Under the pieces are notes generated by a model. It ran no database searches. It worked only from the letters and a program-made list of their open reading frames with translations, and was not told the DNA's origin. DNA of 64,000 bases from Planctomycetaceae bacterium (GTDB lineage Bacteria > Planctomycetota > Planctomycetia > Gemmatales > Gemmataceae): positions 1 to 64,000 of the forward strand of contig PNLP01000035.1 in assembly GCA_013823135.1 (NCBI GenBank). The letters are read 5' to 3'. Below, in pieces: positions 28,601 to 36,826 of the stretch. How positions within the stretch are numbered: position 1 is the first letter of the stretch; each line of letters starts with the position of its first letter. The translations under genes and the position numbers were made by a program.

Positions 28601-28774
28601 CGTTTCCGGGCTTGCTCCGGGCATGGCCGCGGTCACTTCCACGGTGGGGAAGTCCACGTTCGGCAGGTCACTGACCGGGAGCGAGTTGTAACCGAGCGAC
28701 CCCGCGAGGACCACGGCAATCGTCATCAACGTTGTCATCACCGGCCGGAGGATGAACGGGGCACAGATATTCAC
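25652..28774 (-). CDS. RND efflux transporter, hydrophobe/amphiphile efflux (HAE1/AcrB) family
   Basis: A 1040-residue inner-membrane pump, full length for the family. N-terminal FILRPVMTTLMTIAVVLAGS is transmembrane helix 1; the porter domains contain the usual NVDFPTVEVTAAMPGASPET segment. The central helices carry the proton-relay aspartates in LAVGFVVDDAIVMLENIVRH, and the second half has LIGIVKKNAIMMIDFALEAE. It ends with the usual YFTPVYYIYLDKL. It would export drugs, solvents or other amphiphiles by proton antiport together with the adaptor encoded just upstream. No outer-membrane TolC-type gene is present in the window. Confidence 0.96.
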   Translation of the reverse strand: MNICAPFILRPVMTTLMTIAVVLAGSLGYNSLPVSDLPNVDFPTVEVTAAMPGASPETMAAAVATPLEKEFTTIPGLDSLSSNSVLGSTSITLQFSLNRDIDAAALDVQSAISKVARSLPPDMPSPPSFRKVNPADAPILLLALRSDTLPLYEVNEYGESVVGQRLSLVNGVAQVLVYGRQKRAIRVQVDPNLLGARRIGIDEVSTALRDSNVSLPTGAFQGDRRAFNIQATGQLTEAKQYRSVIVAYRDGSPVRLGELGTVIDGVENDRNAAWFSERGPDGSPGEPSRSIILAVQRQPGANTVEVADQVKSLLPTLQAQLPPSIKLSIQFDRSAPIRESIEDVQVTLLIALGLVVLSIFMFLRNVRATIIPSLALPVSVIATFGIMHLLDYTLDNLSLLALTLAVGFVVDDAIVMLENIVRHLDMGKTPLRAALDGSAEVGFTIVSMTISLVAVFIPVLFLGGMVGRLLREFAVTISVAIAVSGFVSVTLTPMLCALFLRGGHGATQQRGYFYRFTEAIFVGMHTAYARTLKWTLKVRFLVLVLSLGFIAGTAYYLTILPKGFIPSEDAGRITGVIEGPEDISFRGMVAIQGRITEIIRADENVEAVSNTVGSGNTGSVFVRLKPRHQRPLSADQVVAELRRKTAVVTGVRTYFQNPPPIRIGGRSAKSLYQLTVQSPDQEALYASVPKLEARMREMPGIMEVNSDLQIRSPQVNVRIDRDKATALGVSARQIEDALANAYGSRQITTIYAPNNEYRVILEADLAYQKDPTLLSRLYVRSSHTPPLLIPIDAIVKVDRGVGPLAVNHTGQLPSVTISFDLRPGVSLGQAITEIEALARNELPPSLTTSFQGTAQEFQRSARGLGMLLIAAVVVIYLVMGMLYESFIHPITILSGLPSAGVGALLTLQLFNSELNLFSMVGLIMLIGIVKKNAIMMIDFALEAERQGMSAEKAIYEASLVRFRPIMMTTMAALFGALPIALGWGAGAESRKPLGLAVVGGLLVSQVLTLYFTPVYYIYLDKLRFRRRPVEPGLAPETTVH

Positions 28775-29898
28775 TTCGATTCCCCCGCGACCGGTCGGGT
28801 GTCGTTGGGTCGGCTTTTGACATCAACCTTGCTCCCCGCTGCGACGCGAAGTTGCCCATCGACAATTACCGTTTCGCCACCCTTGAGCCCGAACGCAAGC
28901 ACGGTTTCGGTGCCCGCTTCGAATGCCACTGTGACTGGCCGCACCTCAGCTTTGTCGTCTTTACTGATGACGAACACGTATTGCCCTTGTTGCCCAGTCT
29001 GGACCGCCGAGGCCGGCACGACGACACTCCCCGGCCGTTCCCCGAGGGTCAGCGTCACATCGACGAACAACCCCGGCCAAAGTTTGCGGTCCGCGTTCGC
29101 GAAGACGGCCTTGCACTGGATGGTGCCCGTACCGACATCAACGGCGTTATCGACGAATTCCAGCGTTCCCGTGGCAAGCGGGCCGCCACCTCGCAAGTCC
29201 ACCTCGACCTTAAGAGGACCAGTGATCAGAGCGGCGGCCAGGGTCGGCAGTTGTTGTTCCGGAACCGCGAAGGACACGGTAATGGGGCTGAGTTGGTTGA
29301 TGACCACAAGCGGACTCGCATTCGCCGAAGCGACGAGGTTCCCCTTCGTGGCGAGGATTTCGCCTGCTCGTCCGTCGATCGGCGAAGTGATGACCGTGTA
29401 ACTTGCCTGAACCTTGGCCGAGTTGACAGCCGCTTCGTCTGCGGCAACGGCTGCCTTCGCGCTTTCAACGGCAGTCGTTGCCGAGTCGAGTTCGGCACCG
29501 GAGATCGTGGTCATTCCGCCGCGGGTAATTCGCTTCAAGTACAGTTCGGCCCCCTTGAGCAGAGCCGCGTTCTTCGCCACGTTCGCTTCCGCGAACTTCA
29601 CCGCCGCCTCGTATGTCAGTGGGTCGATCGTGAAGAGTTTTTGCCCCTTCTTCACATCGCTCCCTTCCGTGAAGTGAACCGCAGTGATTTCCCCGCCAAC
29701 CCGTGGCCGAACGCTGACCGTGGAAATGACCTTTACAGTTCCGATCGCACGAATCTGAACCGGAACTGTCTTCGACTGAGCAATGGCCACGGTCACCGGC
29801 GGCGGTGGCGACTCGGGCCTTGACGCGGGTGGTTTGGCGCAACCGATCGGGAGCAGGACGGTCAGCCAGACAATGCGGAAACATCGACCTGGGGGCAT
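28771..29898 (-). CDS. RND efflux periplasmic adaptor (HlyD/AcrA family)
   Basis: A 375-residue adaptor. The N-terminus ends in a Cys (LLPIGCAKPP) that makes a lipoprotein anchor plausible. It has the barrel-sandwich halves around an alpha hairpin (VKFAEANVAKNAALLKGAEL; DSATTAVESAKAAVAADEAA), with the lipoyl-like motif 'VRPRVGGEITAVHFTEGSDV' and 'SPIDGRAGEILATKGNLV'. The stop overlaps the pump ATG by 4 nt (ATGA), so the two are translationally coupled. The adaptor links the pump to an outer-membrane channel encoded elsewhere. Confidence 0.95.
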   Translation of the reverse strand: MPPGRCFRIVWLTVLLPIGCAKPPASRPESPPPPVTVAIAQSKTVPVQIRAIGTVKVISTVSVRPRVGGEITAVHFTEGSDVKKGQKLFTIDPLTYEAAVKFAEANVAKNAALLKGAELYLKRITRGGMTTISGAELDSATTAVESAKAAVAADEAAVNSAKVQASYTVITSPIDGRAGEILATKGNLVASANASPLVVINQLSPITVSFAVPEQQLPTLAAALITGPLKVEVDLRGGGPLATGTLEFVDNAVDVGTGTIQCKAVFANADRKLWPGLFVDVTLTLGERPGSVVVPASAVQTGQQGQYVFVISKDDKAEVRPVTVAFEAGTETVLAFGLKGGETVIVDGQLRVAAGSKVDVKSRPNDTRPVAGESK

Positions 29899-29962
29899 AG
29901 CAGCGAGCCCGTGAGGAGGGTGGGATCGCTATTCTACGTGCCAGCAGGTCAACGTGTCCGCG

Positions 29963-32215
29963 TCACGGCTTCGGGCCAGCGGACAAGTTGTCGTTGAAGT
30001 AGCGGGTCAACATGCCGTACAGGTGCCGCGTCGTGTTCTTCCCCTCGTTGATCGAGTGGCTACGGTTCGGGTAAGCCATCATCGTGAACGTCTTGTTAAG
30101 TTCGACCAACTTATCCGCGAGTCGTTCGACACCCTGGTAATGGCAGTTGTCGTCGCCGGTGCCGTGGATCACCAGCAGATTACCCTTCAAGCCCGCCGCG
30201 TGGGTAAGTGGCGAGCCGCGTTTGTAATCTTCGCCATTCTCCTGTGGCAACCCCATGTAGCGTTCCTGGTAGATCGTGTCGTACAACCGCATATCGGGCA
30301 CTGGGGCCAGCGCAATCCCGGTGCGATACAGATCCGGGTGACGGAACATCAGGTTGAGCGTCAGCGAGCCGCCACCACTCCAGCCCCACGCCCCGACTCG
30401 CGTCGGGTCGAGGTACGGTCGCTGCTTCAAAAGGTCGCGTGCCGCGATCGCCTGATCCTCCGATGCAAGTGTGCCCACCCGACGATACGCCGCTTTGCGC
30501 CAGTCGCGGCCGCGCGGGCATGGCGTTCCGCGATTGTCGATGCACGCCACAGCATACCCTTGCTGCGTGAGCAAGAGATGCCACAGGTACTGGTTCCCGC
30601 TCCAGCGGTCGGTCACAGACTGGCTCGCCGGTTCACCGTACACGTAGAACACGATCGGGTACTGCTTCGCGGGGTCGAAGGTTGCGGGCTTCATCAGCCA
30701 GCCATCCAACTTCTCGGTGCCACCACTCGCGGCACGGAAGAACTCGGCGGGAGTCTTCGTCAGTTTCGCAAGCGCGGCGCGGAGCTTATCGTTGGAGGCG
30801 AGCGTGCGAACCACCTTGTGCTCGGGGAGCGAAACAAGCTCGACCCGCGGCGGGTTGCCGAACGACGAGTAGGTGTGCACCGCGAATGTGCCCTCGGGTG
30901 AGAAGTTGTAGTCGTGCCAGCCCTCTTGCTGAGCAGGGCTCAATCGCTCTGGGCGACCGGTGCCGTTCAGCGCTGAGCGGTAAAGGTAGCGCTGTGTGGG
31001 GTTGTCCGGTGAGGCGATGAAGTATACGAAGCCGGCCTTCTCGTCGATGCGGAGCACACGAATCACGTCGAACTTGCCGCTGGTGATGCGCTTCACGTTG
31101 CTGCCATCCTGCGAGGCGAAATACAGGTGCTGCCACCCGTCGCGTTCACTCAGCCACGTGATGGCTTTACCGTTCTCGACCAACTCCAACGGGTCGTCGT
31201 TGACATCGACCCACGCTCCGTCTCGTTCGGTGAGGACGGACTGCACCTGGCCAGTGCTCGCATCGGCATACATCACGTCGACCGCATTCTGCAATCGGTT
31301 GACACGTTGAACGATGAGTTGTCGCGAATTCCCTGCCCACTCCATCCGGGGAATGTAGAAGTCGGTTCGGGTGTCGCCGGGCACCTCGATCCACTTCGTC
31401 GCGCCCCCAGTCGCCGAGACCACGCCAACACGGCAGGCCGAGTTACGCTCCCCGGTCTTGGGGTACGCGAACGTTCTCAGGATCGGGTAGTTCTCCGTGG
31501 TGTTATCGATGAGTGTGAACGACTTGACGCCGCGTGTGTCGAGTTGCCAGTAGGCGATGCTCTTGCCGTCGGGGCTCCAGCGCCACCCGTCGCGACATGC
31601 GAACTCCTCCTCGTACACCCAGTCGAATGTGCCGTTGATTACATCATTCGAGCCGTCGGTCGTGATCGCTACGGGTGTGCCGCCTTCCACGGGTTCGACG
31701 AAGACGTTGTTCTCGCGGACGTACCCGACGCGGGTGCCGTCGGGCGACAGTTTGGCGAACATCAAGGTCGAGGGCTTGGCCTCGCCACCCAGTTTCGCGA
31801 GCTTGCCGGTGGAACGCCGAAAGGTCCAGTAATCGCCGCGTGTGTTCTGCCGCCAGACCTTCACCGAGTTGGTGAAGATCAGCACCACGTCGAGATCCTT
31901 CGAAAGCTCGTAGCCTTGAATCGCAAGGGGATCTTTCGCGTTCGGCGGAATGAGTTTCTCGGCGAGGACCAGGAGTTCACTCTTACCTGCTGCATCGAAC
32001 CGTACGATGTCGCTCGCACCCTTGTGTGTCTTCGATGGCTCGGTCGTGGTGTATGAACCGCTTTCGAGCCATTTCACGGTAGGAATGCGGTCGCCGCGAA
32101 ATTCGTCTGACACGAAGATCCGGTCGAGCGTTAACTTGGTCGGATCAGGCTGCGTGGGCTGCGCGTTGGCCGGAGAAGCGACCAATAAAAGAATCAAAAG
32201 TGAACGACAACTCAT
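29963..32215 (-). CDS. Secreted S9 family dipeptidyl peptidase (DPP-IV type)
   Basis: A 750-residue protein with a Sec signal (LLILLLVASPANAQ). About 30-480 is the eight-bladed DPP-IV propeller (FDWVYEEEFACRDGWRWSPD, the double-Glu motif that anchors the substrate amino terminus is the EE of YEEEF). The C-terminal alpha/beta hydrolase domain has the nucleophile GWSGGG, the acid in HGTGDDNCHYQ and the His in YPNRSHSINEG. All three catalytic residues are present. It should release dipeptides from the N-terminus of peptides, preferring Pro or Ala at position two, in the periplasm or outside. GGAG lies 6 nt before the ATG. No operon partner is obvious; the RND pair follows after 64 nt. Confidence 0.94.
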   Translation of the reverse strand: MSCRSLLILLLVASPANAQPTQPDPTKLTLDRIFVSDEFRGDRIPTVKWLESGSYTTTEPSKTHKGASDIVRFDAAGKSELLVLAEKLIPPNAKDPLAIQGYELSKDLDVVLIFTNSVKVWRQNTRGDYWTFRRSTGKLAKLGGEAKPSTLMFAKLSPDGTRVGYVRENNVFVEPVEGGTPVAITTDGSNDVINGTFDWVYEEEFACRDGWRWSPDGKSIAYWQLDTRGVKSFTLIDNTTENYPILRTFAYPKTGERNSACRVGVVSATGGATKWIEVPGDTRTDFYIPRMEWAGNSRQLIVQRVNRLQNAVDVMYADASTGQVQSVLTERDGAWVDVNDDPLELVENGKAITWLSERDGWQHLYFASQDGSNVKRITSGKFDVIRVLRIDEKAGFVYFIASPDNPTQRYLYRSALNGTGRPERLSPAQQEGWHDYNFSPEGTFAVHTYSSFGNPPRVELVSLPEHKVVRTLASNDKLRAALAKLTKTPAEFFRAASGGTEKLDGWLMKPATFDPAKQYPIVFYVYGEPASQSVTDRWSGNQYLWHLLLTQQGYAVACIDNRGTPCPRGRDWRKAAYRRVGTLASEDQAIAARDLLKQRPYLDPTRVGAWGWSGGGSLTLNLMFRHPDLYRTGIALAPVPDMRLYDTIYQERYMGLPQENGEDYKRGSPLTHAAGLKGNLLVIHGTGDDNCHYQGVERLADKLVELNKTFTMMAYPNRSHSINEGKNTTRHLYGMLTRYFNDNLSAGPKP

Positions 32216-32401
32216 GGTGAACTCCAGGGTGGCGACTGAAGTTCAGATTGCCATTATGGCTGGTGGTCGACAATCACGATTGTGCAGATCAGCGAGATTT
32301 TGTCGGATCGGCAGATCGCACAACCGGACCATGCACGAAACGGCCTGCGGGAGCGGAACAACTTGCAAATCCCCACCCGCAACCGTCTGGAAACGGCCCA
32401 G

Positions 32402-33301
32402 TCACTCCTTCCGCCGCAGGGCGTCGATCTTCTCCTGAACCTTGGCCGCGTCAGCCTCGACTGTCCCGAGTGGTTCCGGCTTGACGGTCTTCTCGCGGAT
32501 GTAGCCGATGTGCTTCATCCAGGCGGCCGAGCGCATCCCCCGCTTCTGTTCGACCAACTTGAACAGCGGATCGGCCTTGATGGTCGCGAGCGTCTCGTCC
32601 GGGGTCTTGACCCCGAGGGCGGCGAGGACCGTTTTCGCAATCAACAATTGTCCGTCGTCTCCGGGGTGAACTTTGTCGCCGGAGAACGGCGTCGTGCGAC
32701 CCTCGCGAGCCGTTCGCATGGCCGTGTGTAGGTCGATGACGTGTACGCCCGGCGTCTTCAGTGTGAGCTCCCACTTCGCGTACTCGGTCAGCACCGAGTC
32801 GTAGTTGAACTCGTCCTTCTTGGGGCTGAAGTCGTAGATCGGCGGCGTGACGATGAAGACGTGCTTCACGCCGGCCTCCTTGCACTGTTCGATCAGCTTG
32901 GTGACGCCCTTCTGGAACGCGGCGAACCTGTCCTTGTCGAGCGGCTGGTAGATGCCGTCGTTGATTCCATAGCAGGCGAACACGATCTCTGGCTTGGCCT
33001 TTTCCAACAGGCGACCGAGTCGCTCGAAGAGGCAAGGCCGGGGGAACTTCCCGCCCGCGTGGCCGTCCTCACTCAGCCCCGAAAGAGTCTCGCTCGCCAG
33101 CCCGAGACCAATAATGTCGAAGTCCTTCTTGGGGTTCAGTTTTTCGAGGTAGTACGTGGTGAAGCCGATGTAACCGCCGGCCTGCGTGATACTGTCGCCG
33201 AGGAACACGACCCGCTTCCCGGCGATTGAGTCCACATCCTGTGCGACAAGTGGAGCCGCGAGTACCGAACTCACAGCGATTGCGAGCGCGAACCGGATCA
33301 T
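32402..33301 (-). CDS. Secreted SGNH/GDSL-family hydrolase
   Basis: A 299-residue protein. The start at 33301 (GGGAG before ATG) begins a Sec signal (FALAIAVSSVLAAPLVAQD). SGNH blocks: VVFLGDSITQAGGY (nucleophile Ser), the Gly block around LGLASETLSGLSEDG, CYGINDGIYQPLD (Asn), and DKVHPGDDGQLLIAKTVL (Asp and His). The C-terminal 90 residues are a helical extension common in planctomycete relatives. Expected to be a carbohydrate or lipid esterase. It is divergent from the hydrolase-SASA fusion at 33443 with a shared 141-nt region, which suggests common regulation. The 186-nt gap downstream (32216-32401) holds no feature. Confidence 0.92.
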   Translation of the reverse strand: MIRFALAIAVSSVLAAPLVAQDVDSIAGKRVVFLGDSITQAGGYIGFTTYYLEKLNPKKDFDIIGLGLASETLSGLSEDGHAGGKFPRPCLFERLGRLLEKAKPEIVFACYGINDGIYQPLDKDRFAAFQKGVTKLIEQCKEAGVKHVFIVTPPIYDFSPKKDEFNYDSVLTEYAKWELTLKTPGVHVIDLHTAMRTAREGRTTPFSGDKVHPGDDGQLLIAKTVLAALGVKTPDETLATIKADPLFKLVEQKRGMRSAAWMKHIGYIREKTVKPEPLGTVEADAAKVQEKIDALRRKE

Positions 33302-33442
33302 GTGTTTCTCCCGTGTGACTGTGACTTGCCTTCCCAACCGGCTAGATTGAATGTTCCAGCCCGAGCCGGTGTACCATCGTACTTTACGAGAACCGATCAG
33401 CCGTCTTTCGAGAACCGCAATCTCACACCGCGTGTGCCACTC

Positions 33443-35305
33443 ATGAAACTGTTCTACGGGATCGCGTTGGTTCTGGTGTTACCGCTTGGTGCCGCGGCCG
33501 CCGACCCGCCCGTGAAGAAACTCCCGCTCGAGGGCGAGGTGTTCGAGGTGGTCGGTCGCACCGCCTTCATCATCCCCGCGAAGGCCGATCCGCACGCACT
33601 GGCGAAGCCGTGGGTGTGGTACGCCCCAACGCTGCCGAACCTGCCGGGGCCGGAAGAAAAGTGGATGTTCGAGAAGTTCCAGGCCGCGGGCATCGCCATC
33701 GCCGGGGTCGACGCCGGGGAGTCGTATGGCAGCCCGGCCGGAAACAAGATCTTCGATTCCCTTCACGCTGCCATGATTGCTCGCGGCTACTCGGCGAAGC
33801 CCGTGTTGCTCGGCCGCAGTCGCGGTGGGCTGATGACGCTGTCCTGGGCGACCGCGAACCCGGACAAGGTCAGCGCATTCGCTGGCATCTACCCGGTGTG
33901 CGACATTGCCAGCTACCCCGGCGTGGCGAAGGCTGCGGGGGCGTTCGAAATGAAGCCGGACGAGCTCCAGGCCAAGCTGAAGGAGTTCAACCCGGTCGAT
34001 CGTCTTGCGGGTCTGGCGAAGGCGAAGGTGCCGCTGTTCGCGATCCACGGCGACATCGACAAGGTGGTGCCGCTTGAGGCCAACAGTGCACGCGTGAAGG
34101 AGCGTTACACGGCCCTCGGCGGCACGATGACGTTGATCGTCCCGCCACAGCAGGGGCACAACATGTGGCCCGGGTTCTTCCAGAGTGCAGACCTCGTGGC
34201 GTTCGTCATCGCCCAGGCCGGGGTGGGGTTGTTGCTCGACTCACCGCAGGATTATCAGGTTGCCCAGCGGAACGCGAAGAACGTCGGCACCGTCCGCGTT
34301 CGTGGCAAACTCAGTGAAGTGGCGAGAAAGGCCGACGTGATCGAATACCGGCTTAGCACCGACGGGAAGCCGGGCGAGTGGAAGAAGCTCGACGCCACCA
34401 TCAAGGATGCGGCATTCGATGCGACCATCGAAGTGGCCGCAGGCGGGTGGTACCAACTGAACGTGCGAGCCATGGCTGGCGGCAAGGCGGTCGCACAGAC
34501 AACCGTGGAGCGGATCGGCGTCGGTGAGGTGTTCGTTGTCGCTGGGCAGTCGAACTCAGCCAACCACGGAGCGGAGAAGCAAACCACGAAGACGAAACGT
34601 GTGGCCGCGTTCGACGGAACCCGCTGGCAACTCGCCAACGACCCGCAACCCGGCGCGAGTGGGGGTGGAGGCAGTTTCCTGCCACCATTCGGCGATGCCA
34701 TCGCGGAGAAGTTCGGCGTGCCGGTCGGGTTTGTGGCGTGCGGTGTCGGAGCGACGAGCGTGCGGGAGTGGCTGCCGAAGGGGGCGACGTTCCCGAACCC
34801 GCCGACGCTCGAAGGCCACGTGCGGAAGCTCGTTGATGGCAGTTGGGAGAGCAAGGGCGATCTCTACGCATCCTTCCGCGACCGCATGAAGCAACTCGGC
34901 CCGCAGGGTTTCCGGGCTGTGCTCTGGCACCAGGGCGAGAGCGACGCGAACCAGAAGGACGCAACCCGGACGCTACCTGGCAAGCAGTACCGCGAGTATC
35001 TCGAGAAACTCATCCGCGACAGCCGGAAGGACATCGGTTGGGACTCGCCGTGGTTCGTAGCTCAGGTGAGCTATCACGTGCCGGGCGATGAGGCTTCGCC
35101 GGACATCCGCGCGGCGCAGGCGTCGTTGTGGAAGGACGGTGTGGCGGTCGAAGGACCGGACTCCGACTCTCTCAAGGGGGAGTTGCGAGAGAACGGCGGC
35201 AAGGGCGTCCACTTCAGTGGTCCCGGCTTGCGAGCGCATGCCGCCAAGTGGGCGGAGAAGGTCGGTCCGTGGCTGGAGAAACAAGCCCCGCCGAAGGACC
35301 GGTAA
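33443..35305 (+). CDS. Secreted fusion: alpha/beta hydrolase plus SASA-type acetylesterase
   Basis: A 620-residue protein with a Sec signal (IALVLVLPLGAAAAD). ATG 33443 is preferred to the upstream frame start at 33302. Residues about 25-270 are an alpha/beta hydrolase with nucleophile elbow LLGRSRGGLMTLSW, acid in IHGDIDKVVPLE and His in PQQGHNMWPGF. After a beta-sandwich linker (about 280-365) the C-terminal 250 residues are a SASA/SGNH esterase: VVAGQSNSANHGA (Ser), WHQGESDANQKD, and a His-containing tail (GGKGVHFSGPGLRAHAAKW). Both catalytic sets look intact, so it may remove two kinds of ester from one polymer. It is divergent from a GDSL esterase, giving a small esterase locus. Substrate unknown. 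Confidence 0.88.
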   Translation: MKLFYGIALVLVLPLGAAAADPPVKKLPLEGEVFEVVGRTAFIIPAKADPHALAKPWVWYAPTLPNLPGPEEKWMFEKFQAAGIAIAGVDAGESYGSPAGNKIFDSLHAAMIARGYSAKPVLLGRSRGGLMTLSWATANPDKVSAFAGIYPVCDIASYPGVAKAAGAFEMKPDELQAKLKEFNPVDRLAGLAKAKVPLFAIHGDIDKVVPLEANSARVKERYTALGGTMTLIVPPQQGHNMWPGFFQSADLVAFVIAQAGVGLLLDSPQDYQVAQRNAKNVGTVRVRGKLSEVARKADVIEYRLSTDGKPGEWKKLDATIKDAAFDATIEVAAGGWYQLNVRAMAGGKAVAQTTVERIGVGEVFVVAGQSNSANHGAEKQTTKTKRVAAFDGTRWQLANDPQPGASGGGGSFLPPFGDAIAEKFGVPVGFVACGVGATSVREWLPKGATFPNPPTLEGHVRKLVDGSWESKGDLYASFRDRMKQLGPQGFRAVLWHQGESDANQKDATRTLPGKQYREYLEKLIRDSRKDIGWDSPWFVAQVSYHVPGDEASPDIRAAQASLWKDGVAVEGPDSDSLKGELRENGGKGVHFSGPGLRAHAAKWAEKVGPWLEKQAPPKDR

Positions 35306-35342
35306 ACGGCACCCGGCGCTTGGGCACCACTGGAGAAACACG

Positions 35343-36818
35343 ATGGTTACTCCGACCACATCGGTCGATGACAATACGGTCGGCTGGCGGTTCGACAACA
35401 CTTACTCGCGACTGCCGGACGTTCTCTTTGCCCCGGCTCAGCCTGCTGCCGTACCGGCACCACGGGTGTCCATCCTCAACCACCGGCTCGCCAATGAACT
35501 CGGCCTGAACCTCGGTGTGCTCTCGGCGGAGGCGGCTGCGGCGCTGTTCGCGGGCCAAGAATTGCCAGCAGATGCATACCCGGTCGCGCAAGCCTACGCC
35601 GGCCACCAGTTCGGCGGCTTCGCGATGCTCGGTGATGGTCGCGCGATCCTGCTGGGCGAACACCACACGCCGTCGGGCAAGCTCGTCGATATCCAGTTCA
35701 AGGGTTCAGGGCCAACGCGATTCTCGCGCCGGGGCGACGGCTTGGCCGCGCTCGGGCCCATGCTCCGCGAGTACATCATCAGCGAAGCGATGGCCGCGCT
35801 CGGCATCCCCACCAGCCGAAGCCTTGCGGTCGTCACCACGGGGAGACAGGTATTACGCACCTCCCCGTTGCGGGGGGCGATTCTCACGCGCGTCGCGGCG
35901 AGCCACATCCGGGTCGGGACGTTCGAGTACGCGGCACGCCGCGACGAGCCAGCTTTGCGGGCGCTGGCCGATTACACGATCGATCGACACTATCCGGAAT
36001 TGACAACGGCACCGGACAAGTACCTGAAATTCCTTCGAGCGGTCGCGGACCGGCAGGCCGCTCTCGTCGCGAGATGGCAGCTTGTCGGGTTCATTCACGG
36101 CGTGATGAACACCGACAACGTGGCCATCTCCGGGGAGACGATCGACTACGGACCGTGCGCGTTCATGAACGCATACGACCCGGAGACTGTGTTCAGTTCG
36201 ATCGACCACGCCGGCCGCTATGCCTATGGCAACCAACCCAACATCACGCAGTGGAATCTGGCCCGCCTCGCCGAGACATTATTGACGCTTCTCGATGCCA
36301 ACCCGGAGAAGTCTGTCGCGATGGCCATGGAGGTTCTGGGCGAGTTCCCCGCTCAGTTCGAGGGGTACTGGCTTGCCGGAATGCGGAAGAAGTTGGGACT
36401 CCAGACCGCCGAGCCCTGCGACAACGAACTGATTCAGACACTCCTCGACTGGATGCAAAAATCGCGGGCCGATTTCACCAACACGTTCCGCGATCTGTCC
36501 TCGGAGTCGCTCACCGCCGACCATTACCAGACGCCGGATTTCCAGGTGTGGTATTCACGATGGCAGCAGCGAATCGGTCAGGAGGGCCGATCGAATGCCG
36601 AGACGTTCGCGCTCATGCGAACCGTCAATCCGGCGGTCATCCCGCGGAATCACCGGGTGGAAGAGGCACTCGCCGCTGCTGAGGAACACGACGATCTGTC
36701 GGTGATGCATCGACTGCTGACGGTCCTGGCGTCGCCATACGAACTGAGAGCGGATGGGGCACCGTATCAGGCACCGCCGCCCGACGGTTGCAACTACCAA
36801 ACGTTTTGTGGAACGTAG
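35343..36818 (+). CDS. selO: SelO/YdiU family protein adenylyltransferase
   Basis: A 491-residue pseudokinase of the SelO (formerly UPF0061) family, which transfers AMP from ATP to Ser, Thr or Tyr of target proteins and is linked to oxidative stress. Start ATG 35343 has GGAG 7 nt upstream. Visible family blocks: WRFDNTYSRLPDVLFAPAQP, YAGHQFGGFAMLGDGRAILL, IQFKGSGPTRFSRRGDG (nucleotide-binding Lys and Arg), and the active-site segment HGVMNTDNVAISGETIDYGP with its Asn and Asp residues. The C-terminus ends CNYQTFCGT, a variant of the CSCSS-type SelO tail, with Cys three from the end. The Asp-box gene begins 8 nt downstream and may be co-transcribed. Confidence 0.95.
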   Translation: MVTPTTSVDDNTVGWRFDNTYSRLPDVLFAPAQPAAVPAPRVSILNHRLANELGLNLGVLSAEAAAALFAGQELPADAYPVAQAYAGHQFGGFAMLGDGRAILLGEHHTPSGKLVDIQFKGSGPTRFSRRGDGLAALGPMLREYIISEAMAALGIPTSRSLAVVTTGRQVLRTSPLRGAILTRVAASHIRVGTFEYAARRDEPALRALADYTIDRHYPELTTAPDKYLKFLRAVADRQAALVARWQLVGFIHGVMNTDNVAISGETIDYGPCAFMNAYDPETVFSSIDHAGRYAYGNQPNITQWNLARLAETLLTLLDANPEKSVAMAMEVLGEFPAQFEGYWLAGMRKKLGLQTAEPCDNELIQTLLDWMQKSRADFTNTFRDLSSESLTADHYQTPDFQVWYSRWQQRIGQEGRSNAETFALMRTVNPAVIPRNHRVEEALAAAEEHDDLSVMHRLLTVLASPYELRADGAPYQAPPPDGCNYQTFCGT

Positions 36819-36826
36819 GAGAACCC

